Source of the DNA: Hymenobacter armeniacus
Lineage (GTDB): Bacteria; Bacteroidota; Bacteroidia; Cytophagales; Hymenobacteraceae
Assembly (NCBI RefSeq): GCF_014699055.1
Contig: NZ_JACXAC010000005.1
Location: 496,001-560,000, forward strand
Reading direction: 5' to 3'
Length of the DNA stretch: 64,000 bases
The notes below the pieces were generated by a model that worked only from the letters and a program-made list of their open reading frames with translations, did not search any database and was not told where the DNA came from. Of the stretch, positions 33,543 to 41,247 are shown piece by piece (within the stretch, counting starts at the first letter, position 1; every line of letters starts with the position of its first letter). A program made the translations under genes and the position numbers.

Positions 33543-34319
33543 TTGAATACGCCCACTTACCCCTACGCCGGCCGCACCTACGCCTTCGACCCCGCCGCGC
33601 CCATCGATATTTCCCTGCCGCTGGCCCCCGGCGAAAACCAGGTGAACTGCTTCTGGGCCGAGCCGGTGCAGTTTGATACCATTCGGGTGGGCAGCTTTGT
33701 GGGTAGCGTGGCCCTGGGCGGCAGCACCAACTACCAGCGCGTGCACCTCACGCCCCACGGCAACGGCACCCATACCGAATGCTACGGCCACATCTCACCC
33801 GACCCGGCCGTGACGCTCAACCGGTGCCTGCGCCGCTTTCTCTTCGTGGCCCGGCTGGTGAGCGTGGCCCCGCGGCCCCTGCCCAACGGCGACCTGGTGG
33901 TGCTGCTGGCCGACGTGCAGGCCGCCCTGGCCCAGCAACCCGACCGGTCTATACCAGAAGCCCTCATCCTGCGCACCCTGCCCAACGACCCCGCCAAGCG
34001 TCACCGCCAGTATTCGGGCACCAACCCCACCTACATCGAACCCGCCCTGGCCGAGTGGCTGGTAGAATACGGCGTGCAGCATTTCCTGCTCGACCTGCCC
34101 AGCGTCGACCGCGAGGAAGACGGCGGACAGCTCCTGGCGCACCACGCCTTCTGGCAATACCCGGCGCAGCCCCGCTATGGCGCCACCATCACCGAGCTGA
34201 TTTTCGTGCCCGATGAAGTAGCCGATGGCCTCTACCTGCTCAACCTCCAAATCACCAGCCTGGAGCTCGATGCCAGCCCGAGCAAACCCGTGCTGTATCG
34301 CCTGAGCCCGCAGGAATAG
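33543..34319 (+). CDS. cyclase family protein (kynurenine formamidase-like)
   Basis: A 258-residue metal-dependent hydrolase. The metal-binding motif is HGNGTHTE near residue 71, in the position of the family HxGTHxD. It also shows PIDISLPL near the start and VQHFLLDLPSVDRE. The family includes bacterial kynurenine formamidases and isatin hydrolases; the substrate cannot be told. Start: a TTG at 33543, because there is no in-frame ATG between it and the tandem repeat. The gene is unusual in that translation starts right after ten copies of a 7-bp repeat. Confidence 0.85.
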   Translation: MNTPTYPYAGRTYAFDPAAPIDISLPLAPGENQVNCFWAEPVQFDTIRVGSFVGSVALGGSTNYQRVHLTPHGNGTHTECYGHISPDPAVTLNRCLRRFLFVARLVSVAPRPLPNGDLVVLLADVQAALAQQPDRSIPEALILRTLPNDPAKRHRQYSGTNPTYIEPALAEWLVEYGVQHFLLDLPSVDREEDGGQLLAHHAFWQYPAQPRYGATITELIFVPDEVADGLYLLNLQITSLELDASPSKPVLYRLSPQE

Positions 34320-34404
34320 CCAGCCGGAACAGCGGCCGCGTGCAACCCCTGCGCCAGCGGCTGCATCTGGCTTCTGAACCTTCACTCTATTCCCACCGCT
34401 GCTC

Positions 34405-35061
34405 ATGCGCCTTTCCCGTACTTTTCTGTCCAGCCTGCTGATACTGGCCAGCACCGCCCTCAGCCACGGGCAAACAGCCCCTGCTGCCCCGGCCGAAGCG
34501 GGGGCTCACCCGGATGCGCCGGGCGAGGCCACCTCCCGTAGCCTGCTCCTGAAAGTTGGGCTTAGTGCTGGCCGTGCGTTGCGCTGGGGCGGCTACGAAG
34601 GCTGGGTGGGCCGCGCCCCCGTTTCGGTAGCCGCCGAATACGCCCTAAGCCCCCGGTTCACCCTCTACAGCCAGCTCGACGCCGACATCAGCGTGCTACG
34701 CCGCACTACCTACGACGGCCCCAGCAGTCCCCTTGTGCCTTCGGGCGCCGTGGGGGTAGGGGGGCGCTACTATTACAACCAGGCCGGCCGCGCCCACACC
34801 GGCCGGGCCCACGGGCTATTCGTTGGCAACTACGTGGGGCTGGAGCTGCACACCGAGCTGGAGCGCTACAATGGCCGTCTCCGAACCGGACCCAGCCTCA
34901 ACGCTTTATGGGGCATGCAGCGACGGCTGGGGCGCAGCTTTCTGGTCGACTTCAACGCCGGCATAGGTTACGGACCCAACAGCGCTGCTACCACCGGCTA
35001 CCGCACCGCCGCCGGCACCATTGCCACGCAGTTCAACCTCGGCGTCTACTTCGGCCGCTAG
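34405..35061 (+). CDS. secreted or outer membrane protein, unknown function
   Basis: A 218-residue protein with a signal peptide (MRLSRTFLSSLLILASTALS, cleavage near SHGQ). The mature part has alternating aromatic/glycine strands ending in a hydrophobic Phe/Gly (FNLGVYFGR), suggesting an outer membrane beta-barrel of about eight strands (YALSPRFTLYSQLDADISV, GGRYYYNQ, LFVGNYVGLELH). No specific family. Convergent with rpmA through a shared terminator. Confidence 0.7.
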   Translation: MRLSRTFLSSLLILASTALSHGQTAPAAPAEAGAHPDAPGEATSRSLLLKVGLSAGRALRWGGYEGWVGRAPVSVAAEYALSPRFTLYSQLDADISVLRRTTYDGPSSPLVPSGAVGVGGRYYYNQAGRAHTGRAHGLFVGNYVGLELHTELERYNGRLRTGPSLNALWGMQRRLGRSFLVDFNAGIGYGPNSAATTGYRTAAGTIATQFNLGVYFGR

Positions 35062-35088
35062 CGCCGTGACAGGTTTTTATTCAACGCC

Positions 35089-35121
35089 AAAAGGGCTGCC
35101 CCGTAAGGAGCAGCCCTTTTT
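35089..35121. terminator. bidirectional terminator
   Basis: Stem AAAAGGGCTGC / GCAGCCCTTTT with a 10-nt loop, flanked by A and T runs, between the beta-barrel gene (+) and rpmA (-). Confidence 0.85.
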
Positions 35122-35141
35122 CAATGCTAACGCGCTGGCAA

Positions 35142-35417
35142 TTAAGCCGGCATCGACACTACTTCGCGGGGCACCACCGTCACGAACGAACGGTCTTTGC
35201 GGCCTTTCTTGAACTGCACTTCGCCGTCGACGAGGGCGAACAGCGTGTGGTCCTTGCCCATGCCCACGTTCTCGCCGGGGTGGTGCTTGGTGCCGCGCTG
35301 ACGCACGATGATGTTGCCGGCTACGAGGGCCTGGCCCCCGAAAATCTTGATGCCGAGACGTTTGGAATGCGATTCGCGGCCGTTGTTGGACGAGCCGACA
35401 CCTTTCTTGTGAGCCAT
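35142..35417 (-). CDS. rpmA: 50S ribosomal protein L27
   Basis: 91 residues, the usual length. N-terminus MAHKKGVGSSNNGRESHSKR and the stretch GIKIFGGQ, RQRGTKHHPGENVG identify L27, a protein of the large subunit near the peptidyl transferase centre. It lies 81 bp after rplU on the same strand, the standard L21-L27 pair. Confidence 0.98.
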   Translation of the reverse strand: MAHKKGVGSSNNGRESHSKRLGIKIFGGQALVAGNIIVRQRGTKHHPGENVGMGKDHTLFALVDGEVQFKKGRKDRSFVTVVPREVVSMPA

Positions 35418-35498
35418 GGTATTGAAGCTAAAGCTACCGGCAAATGGCCGGGAGCGGCTGGTTTAATAGAGAATTAGATAGCGAGCAGGCAGCTAGAA

Positions 35499-35804
35499 CT
35501 AGCCGATGCTGTTAATCATTACTTTGGTGAACTGCTGGCGGTGGCCGTTCATCTTCTGGTAGCCCTTGCGGCGCTTCTTCTTGAAGACGAGAACTTTGTC
35601 ACCCTTCACGTGAGCGAGGATGGTGCCGGTTACGGCTACGTTCAGTTCGGGAGCGCCTACGGTGATGGTGCCGTTGTCGTCGGTCAGCAGGGCGTTGCCC
35701 AGCGTCACGGTGTCGCCAACATTGCCGGCCAGTTTGTGAGCGTAAACGAATTTGTTGGCCTCAACCTTGGTCTGCTGGCCAGCTATGTTAACAATTGCGT
35801 ACAT
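35499..35804 (-). CDS. rplU: 50S ribosomal protein L21
   Basis: 101 residues beginning MYAIVNIAGQQTKVE; the KKRRKGYQKMNGHRQQFTK segment is the L21 RNA-binding signature. The start at 35804 matches homologues; a longer in-frame extension upstream is unlikely. First gene of the rplU-rpmA operon, divergent from nrdB across the DnaA-box region. Confidence 0.98.
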   Translation of the reverse strand: MYAIVNIAGQQTKVEANKFVYAHKLAGNVGDTVTLGNALLTDDNGTITVGAPELNVAVTGTILAHVKGDKVLVFKKKRRKGYQKMNGHRQQFTKVMINSIG

Positions 35805-36019
35805 CAGCTTTCGCGGGTTTTTCTGAAATGGGAAGGCAAAAGTACGGCTTTGGTTTGGGATTTCCAAGCCTAAGTTCTTAATCGTCATTGGCTGCCCGTC
35901 GGGCGGGCTCGCAAAACGGCGCTGGAGCCCGCTTGCGCCTGCTTACGGCCAACCGGCGGCTCGATGAAAAAAGCACGCGAGTACGTACGTACAGTACGTC
36001 ATTTTGGGGACAAGTGCGT

Positions 36020-36028
36020 TTATCCACA
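36020..36028 (+). promoter_or_regulatory. DnaA box (consensus)
   Basis: TTATCCACA, identical to the classic DnaA-binding 9-mer. Confidence 0.6.
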
Positions 36029-36035
36029 GGGAAAA

Positions 36036-36044
36036 TGTGGACAA
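36036..36044 (-). promoter_or_regulatory. DnaA-box-like site
   Basis: TTGTCCACA on the minus strand, one base from the consensus, 7 bp after the perfect box and in the opposite direction. Confidence 0.45.
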
Positions 36045-36101
36045 CTCGGGTAAAAGCGGCTGATTTTGAGGCGGGTTTGGGTAGCAGCCACCCGGTTGGC
36101 C

Positions 36102-36110
36102 TGTGGAAAA
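36102..36110 (-). promoter_or_regulatory. DnaA-box-like site
   Basis: TTTTCCACA on the minus strand, fits TTWTNCACA. It lies between the first two boxes and the AT-rich block. Confidence 0.5.
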
Positions 36111-36325
36111 CCACGGGTGCACCCACCCCAAACGCCGCTGTTCTTAACCAAAAAATAACGAATAAAAAAGCTGAAAAGTGGGGCCGACTGCCTCCCGACC
36201 GGACCTATATTTGAAGCTGGAAGGTCGACCGCATTTGCCGGCGCTGCGCCAAACATCTGCCGGATGACGGCGGTTGAGTTGCCGCTTACCTCGACGAAAC
36301 CCGCCACCAAAGACCCCGAGAAATT

Positions 36326-37285
36326 ATGGAGCCGCTCCTCGCCGAAAACCCCAACCGCTTTGTGCTCTTCCCCATCCAGAACGATGAGGTGTGGCAGTAC
36401 TACAAGAAGTCGCAGGCCTCGTTCTGGACGGCCGAAGAAATCGACCTCTCGCAGGACCAGAAGGATTGGAACAGCCTCAACGACAACGAGAAGCACTTCA
36501 TCAAGCACGTGCTGGCCTTCTTCGCCGCCTCCGACGGCATCGTGAACGAAAACCTGGCCGTGAACTTCATGCAGGAAGTGCAGATGCCCGAGGCGCGCTG
36601 CTTCTACGGCTTCCAGATTATGATGGAAAACATTCACAGCGAGACCTATTCGCTGCTGATTGACACCTACATCAAAGACCCCAAGGAGAAGGACTACCTC
36701 TTCAACGCCCTCGAAACGGTGCCCGCCGTGCAGAAAAAAGGCGAGTGGGCCCTGAAATGGATTAACTCGGAGAATTTTGCTGAGCGCCTCATCGCCTTCG
36801 CGGCCGTGGAAGGCATCTTCTTCTCGGGCTCGTTCTGCTCCATTTTCTGGCTGAAGAAGCGCGGGCTGATGCCCGGCCTTACCTTCTCCAACGAATTGAT
36901 TTCGCGCGACGAAGGCCTGCACTGCGACTTCGCCTGCCTGCTGTATAGCTACCTGCAACACAAGCTCGACCCGGCCCGGGTGCAAAGCATCATCCGCGAC
37001 GCGGTGACCATTGAGCAGGAGTTCGTGACCGATGCGCTGCCGGTGAGCCTCATCGGCATGAACGCCAAGGCCATGTCGCAGTACATCGAGTTTGTGGCCG
37101 ACCGCCTGCTGGTGGCCCTGGGCTGCGGCAAGATTTACAACGCCACCAACCCCTTCGATTTCATGGAGATGATTTCGGTGCAGGGCAAAACCAACTTCTT
37201 CGAGAAGCGCGTGGCCGAGTACCAGAAAGCCGGCGTGATGAGCGAGCGCAACGACAACGTGTTCTCGCTGGACGAGGATTTCTAA
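36326..37285 (+). CDS. nrdB: ribonucleoside-diphosphate reductase, beta subunit (class I)
   Basis: R2 subunit of class I ribonucleotide reductase, holding the di-iron/tyrosyl radical cofactor that starts catalysis in NrdA. 319 residues. Seen: SFWTAEEIDLSQDQKDW, NEKHFIKHVLAFFAASDG and the iron-ligand stretch RCFYGFQIMMENIHSETYSL, then EGIFFSGSF and RDEGLHCDF. It is upstream of nrdA but separated from it by two unrelated secreted-protein genes. DnaA-box-like sites in its upstream region may link its expression to replication (inference). Confidence 0.96.
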   Translation: MEPLLAENPNRFVLFPIQNDEVWQYYKKSQASFWTAEEIDLSQDQKDWNSLNDNEKHFIKHVLAFFAASDGIVNENLAVNFMQEVQMPEARCFYGFQIMMENIHSETYSLLIDTYIKDPKEKDYLFNALETVPAVQKKGEWALKWINSENFAERLIAFAAVEGIFFSGSFCSIFWLKKRGLMPGLTFSNELISRDEGLHCDFACLLYSYLQHKLDPARVQSIIRDAVTIEQEFVTDALPVSLIGMNAKAMSQYIEFVADRLLVALGCGKIYNATNPFDFMEMISVQGKTNFFEKRVAEYQKAGVMSERNDNVFSLDEDF

Positions 37286-37360
37286 GCCGGCGACGCAACG
37301 CTGATAGGGGCATGACGGTCAGGGTGAAAGGAATCATTTGTGCCTTTCATTCTGACCGTC

Positions 37361-37690
37361 ATGCGTATTTTCCAACCTCTTATTTCGCTGCTGCTGCTGG
37401 GCAGCCTGGCGGCCTGTTGCAAAGACAATGGGCCCGTGGTAGAGCCGGTCGCAACCTGCGACGACGGCAGCCAACCCGCTACCGTGGCGCACGGCCCGAA
37501 CAGGTGCGACCCCAACGGCTGGGTGCTGAAATTGGACGGCGGTGGGGCGTACCCGGTGGATGCCTTGCCGGCCAGCCTTCAGCAAGACGGGCTGCGCGTA
37601 TGCGTGGCGTATGCCCTCTACCAGGATATGGGCGCGTGCCCCTGCTGTGGCGGCACGCGCCTGCGCATTCAGCGGATTCAGCCGCAGTAG
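37361..37690 (+). CDS. small lipoprotein, unknown function
   Basis: A 109-residue lipoprotein: signal MRIFQPLISLLLLGSLAACC with lipobox SLAAC (Cys19). The mature part is rich in Cys (ATCDDGSQ, NRCDPNG, LRVCVAY, ACPCCGGTRL), suggesting disulfides or metal binding. The ATG at 37361 gives the lipoprotein signal; an upstream ATG at 37340 is possible. It sits between nrdB and YceI. No family recognised. Confidence 0.7.
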   Translation: MRIFQPLISLLLLGSLAACCKDNGPVVEPVATCDDGSQPATVAHGPNRCDPNGWVLKLDGGGAYPVDALPASLQQDGLRVCVAYALYQDMGACPCCGGTRLRIQRIQPQ

Positions 37691-37874
37691 GGGAGGCGTG
37701 TGCCAGGTGCCCTCGTGACCGAACGACCATGGACTGTGGCGGTAAGAAATAATGCCGGCGCAAAGTCGAGCCCGGGGCAACCACGGCGTAAAATGGAACG
37801 AGTAGATAGGTAATCGGGCCTTTGACCCGGTGGTATCTTCGCGTCTTTATTTCCGTCTTCCCAATTTTATTTCA

Positions 37875-38492
37875 ATGACATACCGTTTACTCGCTCTCTT
37901 TGCTCTACTCGTTGCTGCGCCCCTGGCGCGGGCCCAAACGGCGCCTGTTCCGGCCGCGGCGGCCGCTGCTGCCACCAAGCTGCCGCGCTACTCCACGTCC
38001 ACGGGCCTCATCACCTTCTTTTCCACGGCTCCGCTGGAGGACATTGAGGCGCTGAACCCCAAGGTGGCGGCGGTGTTTGAGATGGCCACCGGGCAGCTGG
38101 CTTTTTCCATGCTGATGCGCGACTTCCAGTTCAAGAACACGCTGATGCAGGAGCACTTCAACGAGAACTACGCCGAGAGCGAAAAGTACCCACGGGCGCG
38201 CTTCACCGGTACGCTGGTGACCATGCCCGACGAGGCCACCCTGCGCAGCGGCCCGCAGCCGGTGTACGTGCAGGGCGTGCTCACCATTCATGGCGTGAAG
38301 CGCAAGGTGCGGGTGCCCGGCACGCTGCACCTGCGCGGCAACGACCTGGTGGTGACCTCCAAGTTTGCCGTGGCCCCGGCCGATTACAAGATTAAAATCC
38401 CGGCCCTGGTGCGGAATAACATCGCCAAGAGCATCGACGTGAGCGTGATAATGACCTGCCAGCCGGCAACGACGGCCACGGCCAGCCGCTGA
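37875..38492 (+). CDS. YceI family protein
   Basis: A 205-residue exported lipid-binding beta-barrel protein: signal peptide (LLALFALLVAAPLARAQ), then SFSMLMRDFQF-type core with FENENYAESEKYPRARFTG and GVLTIHGVKRKV. YceI proteins bind long-chain isoprenoid or fatty lipids in the periplasm. The start at 37875 begins the signal. It is followed by a terminator-like hairpin at 38530. Confidence 0.88.
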   Translation: MTYRLLALFALLVAAPLARAQTAPVPAAAAAAATKLPRYSTSTGLITFFSTAPLEDIEALNPKVAAVFEMATGQLAFSMLMRDFQFKNTLMQEHFNENYAESEKYPRARFTGTLVTMPDEATLRSGPQPVYVQGVLTIHGVKRKVRVPGTLHLRGNDLVVTSKFAVAPADYKIKIPALVRNNIAKSIDVSVIMTCQPATTATASR

Positions 38493-38529
38493 GTCTGACT
38501 AGATAGCGGAGTTGCTATTGACGCTTTTG

Positions 38530-38562
38530 CCGCCCGGCACGCCCTAAAAAGCGGCCGGGCGG
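38530..38562. terminator. probable terminator after YceI
   Basis: Stem CCGCCCGGC / GCCGGGCGG (38530-38538 and 38554-38562) with a 15-nt loop. There is no strong T run on either side, so confidence is moderate. Confidence 0.5.
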
Positions 38563-38772
38563 CTTGCGTTGGGGGTATGTGGAAAACTTCTATATTTTTT
38601 GTTTGCCCCTCGCAAACACAGGAGGTAATTTCCGGGATTCAATGAAACCAGGCCAGCAGTTCACCGCGGCCTTGGCACTGCGCTTTCACATCGGACTGAA
38701 CAAGTTGCGGCTGCGCCCTCCCCGGACCGGCCGCTTTTTATAAGAAAAAATTCCCAACCAAACACCACTGGT

Positions 38773-41154
38773 ATGCTCGTAATTAAACGCGACGGACGCC
38801 GCGAATCCGTCAAGTTCGACAAAGTCACGGCCCGCATTGAGAAGCTGTGCTACGGTTTGAATCAGGACTACATCTCGCCAATTGAGGTGGCCAAAAAGGT
38901 GATTGACGGCATCTACGATGGCGTGAGCACCATTGAGCTGGACAACCTGGCCGCCGAGACGGCCGCCTCGCTCACCACCCGCCACCCCGACTACGCCATC
39001 CTGGCGGCCCGCATTGCGGTGAGCAACCTGCACAAGGTGACCTCGAAGTCCTTTAGCAGCACCATGAAGCGCCTCTATACTTATGAGGACCCGAAGAATG
39101 GCGACAACGCTTCGCTGCTGGCCACCGACGTGTGGGAGGTGATTCATAAGAATGCCGCCACGCTGGACTCGGCCATTATTTATGACCGGGACTACAACTA
39201 CGACTTCTTCGGCTTCAAGACCTTGGAACGCTCGTATCTGCTGCGCTTGGAGGGCAAGGTGGTGGAGCGGCCCCAGCACATGCTGATGCGCGTGGCGGTG
39301 GGCATCCACAAGGATGACATTGACTCGGTTATCAAGACCTACAATCTGCTGAGCGAGCGGTGGTTTACGCACGCCACGCCCACGCTGTTCAACGCGGGCA
39401 CGCCGAAGCCGCAGATGTCGAGCTGCTTTCTGCTGACGATGAAGGACGACTCCATTGATGGCATTTATGACACGCTGAAGAATTGCGCGCTGATTTCGCA
39501 GAGCGCCGGCGGCATTGGGTTGTCGGTGAGCAATGTGCGGGCTACGGGCTCTTACATCAAAGGCACGAACGGCAACTCAAACGGGCTGGTGCCCATGCTG
39601 AAGGTGTTCAACGACACGGCCCGCTACGTGGACCAGGGCGGCGGCAAGCGCAAGGGCGCGTTCGCCATTTACCTGGAGCCCTGGCACGCCGACATTTTCG
39701 AGTTCCTGGACCTGAAGAAGAACCACGGCAAGGAGGAAATGCGCGCCCGCGACCTGTTTTACGCCCTCTGGACGCCCGACTTGTTCATGAAGCGCGTGGA
39801 GCAGAACGGCGACTGGACGCTGATGTGCCCCCACGAATGCCCCGGCCTCGACACGACCTGGGGCCCGGAGTTTGAGCGCCTCTACGCCAAGTACGAGAAG
39901 GAGGGCCGCGGCCGCCGCACCATCAAGGCGCAGGAGTTGTGGTTTGCCATTCTGGAAAGCCAGACGGAGACGGGCACGCCCTACATGCTGTTTAAGGACG
40001 CGGCCAACGGCAAGTCGAACCAGCAGAACCTGGGCACGATTAAGAGCTCGAACCTGTGCACCGAGATTATTGAGTACACCGACGCCGACGAGATTGCCGT
40101 GTGCAACCTGGCCTCGCTGGCGCTGCCCCGCTACCTGGTGACCGACGCAGCCGGCAACACCACCTTCGACCACCAGAAGCTGTACGAGGTGACCTACCAG
40201 GCCACCCTGAACCTGAACAAGGTGATTGACGTGAACTACTACCCGGTGCCCGAAACGCAGAAGTCGAACTTCCGCCACCGGCCCATCGGGCTGGGCGTGC
40301 AAGGGCTGGCCGATACGTTCATTGCCCTGCGCATGCCCTTCGAGAGCGACGAAGCCTCGGGCCTGAACAAGGACATTTTCGAAACCATCTACTTCGCGGC
40401 CATGACGGCTTCGAAGGACCTCGCCATCAAGGACGGGCACTACGAAACCTTCCCCGGCTCGCCCCTGAGCCAGGGCAAGTTCCAGTTCGACCTCTGGGGC
40501 GTGACGCCCGACTCGGGCCGCTGGGACTGGGAAAGCCTGCGCGCCGAGGTCATCAAGCACGGGGCCCGCAACTCGCTGCTGGTGGCGCCCATGCCCACGG
40601 CCAGCACCGCCCAGATTCTGGGCAACAACGAGTCGTTTGAGCCCTACACGAGCAACATTTACGTGCGCCGCGTGCTCAGCGGCGAGTTTATGGTGGTGAA
40701 CAAGCACCTGCTGAAGGACCTGGTGGCCCTGGGCCTGTGGAACGACGCCATGAAGCAGGAAATCATCGCGGCCAACGGCTCGGTGCAGGGCATTGCCCGC
40801 ATTCCGCAGCACATCAAGGACCTGTACAAGACGGTGTGGGAGATTTCGCAGCGCCGCATCATCGACCAGGCCGCCGACCGCGGGGCCTACATCTGCCAGA
40901 GCCAGAGCCTGAACCTGCACGTGCAAAACGTGAACTTCGGCAAGCTCACCAGCATGCACTTCCACGCCTGGAAGCGCGGCCTGAAAACGGGCATGTACTA
41001 CCTGCGCACCAAAGCCGCCGCCGACGCCATCAAGTTCACGGTGGAAAAGCAAGCCGCCGAAACCCTGGAGCCCCTGGCCCTGGTGGAGCAAAACCAGTCC
41101 GACATGGCCTGCTCCCTGGATAACCCGGACGCCTGCGAGGCCTGCGGGTCGTAA
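38773..41154 (+). CDS. nrdA: ribonucleoside-diphosphate reductase, alpha subunit (class Ia)
   Basis: Catalytic R1 subunit that reduces ribonucleoside diphosphates. 793 residues: an N-terminal ATP-cone (MLVIKRDGRRESVKFDKVTA) for allosteric activity control, the barrel with SSCFLLTM, NLCTEIIEY (active-site thiyl Cys), AVCNLASLAL, GLGVQGLADTF and NESFEPYTSNIYVRRVLSGE (Tyr radical path), and the C-terminal CEACGS dithiol that exchanges with thioredoxin. A strong terminator follows at 41177. The long spacer before it has the AT-rich run TAAGAAAAAATTCCC but no clear -7/-33 pair. Confidence 0.97.
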   Translation: MLVIKRDGRRESVKFDKVTARIEKLCYGLNQDYISPIEVAKKVIDGIYDGVSTIELDNLAAETAASLTTRHPDYAILAARIAVSNLHKVTSKSFSSTMKRLYTYEDPKNGDNASLLATDVWEVIHKNAATLDSAIIYDRDYNYDFFGFKTLERSYLLRLEGKVVERPQHMLMRVAVGIHKDDIDSVIKTYNLLSERWFTHATPTLFNAGTPKPQMSSCFLLTMKDDSIDGIYDTLKNCALISQSAGGIGLSVSNVRATGSYIKGTNGNSNGLVPMLKVFNDTARYVDQGGGKRKGAFAIYLEPWHADIFEFLDLKKNHGKEEMRARDLFYALWTPDLFMKRVEQNGDWTLMCPHECPGLDTTWGPEFERLYAKYEKEGRGRRTIKAQELWFAILESQTETGTPYMLFKDAANGKSNQQNLGTIKSSNLCTEIIEYTDADEIAVCNLASLALPRYLVTDAAGNTTFDHQKLYEVTYQATLNLNKVIDVNYYPVPETQKSNFRHRPIGLGVQGLADTFIALRMPFESDEASGLNKDIFETIYFAAMTASKDLAIKDGHYETFPGSPLSQGKFQFDLWGVTPDSGRWDWESLRAEVIKHGARNSLLVAPMPTASTAQILGNNESFEPYTSNIYVRRVLSGEFMVVNKHLLKDLVALGLWNDAMKQEIIAANGSVQGIARIPQHIKDLYKTVWEISQRRIIDQAADRGAYICQSQSLNLHVQNVNFGKLTSMHFHAWKRGLKTGMYYLRTKAAADAIKFTVEKQAAETLEPLALVEQNQSDMACSLDNPDACEACGS

Positions 41155-41176
41155 GAAACATTAGATTTCAAAATAT

Positions 41177-41213
41177 AAAAGAGCGAATACTAAATAGTAT
41201 TCGCTCTTTTTTT
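41177..41213 (+). terminator. strong Rho-independent terminator after nrdA
   Basis: A 16-bp perfect stem (AAAAGAGCGAATACTA / TAGTATTCGCTCTTTT) with a 2-nt loop, followed by a T run. The promoter of the AT-rich operon begins just downstream, so that operon is insulated from nrdA transcription. Confidence 0.95.
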
Positions 41214-41215
41214 GA

Positions 41216-41223
41216 TATATTTG
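41216..41223 (+). promoter_or_regulatory. -7 box of the AT-rich two-gene operon
   Basis: TATATTTG, a perfect TAnnTTTG, directly after the nrdA terminator and 24 bp before the ATG at 41248. A -33 element would fall inside the hairpin and is not clear. Confidence 0.6.
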
Positions 41224-41247
41224 GGTTCACCTAAATATCTACCATTT

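Larger units (their letters stand above)
35805..36325. other. 521-bp divergent intergenic region with DnaA-box-like sites and an AT-rich block
   Basis: Lies between rplU and nrdB. It contains three 9-mers of DnaA-box type (36020, 36036 and 36102), a GTACGTACGTAC-like repetitive stretch near 35981-35998, and an AT-rich block about 36140-36180 (TTCTTAACCAAAAAATAACG and following). It could be a DnaA-controlled nrdB promoter or part of a replication origin; neither is proved. No complete ORF of its own. Confidence 0.6.

Noticed and set aside
35805..36325. NrdR box upstream of nrdB
   Set aside because: I looked for the ACACTATATATAGTGT-type palindrome and saw none.
41151..41166. Resemblance of the sequence at the nrdA stop (AAGAAACATTAGA) to the AGAAACACTAAG tail of the hairpin repeats, possibly a boundary of the AT-rich insert
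   Set aside because: Match is short and imperfect, and no counterpart is seen at the right boundary (43267).
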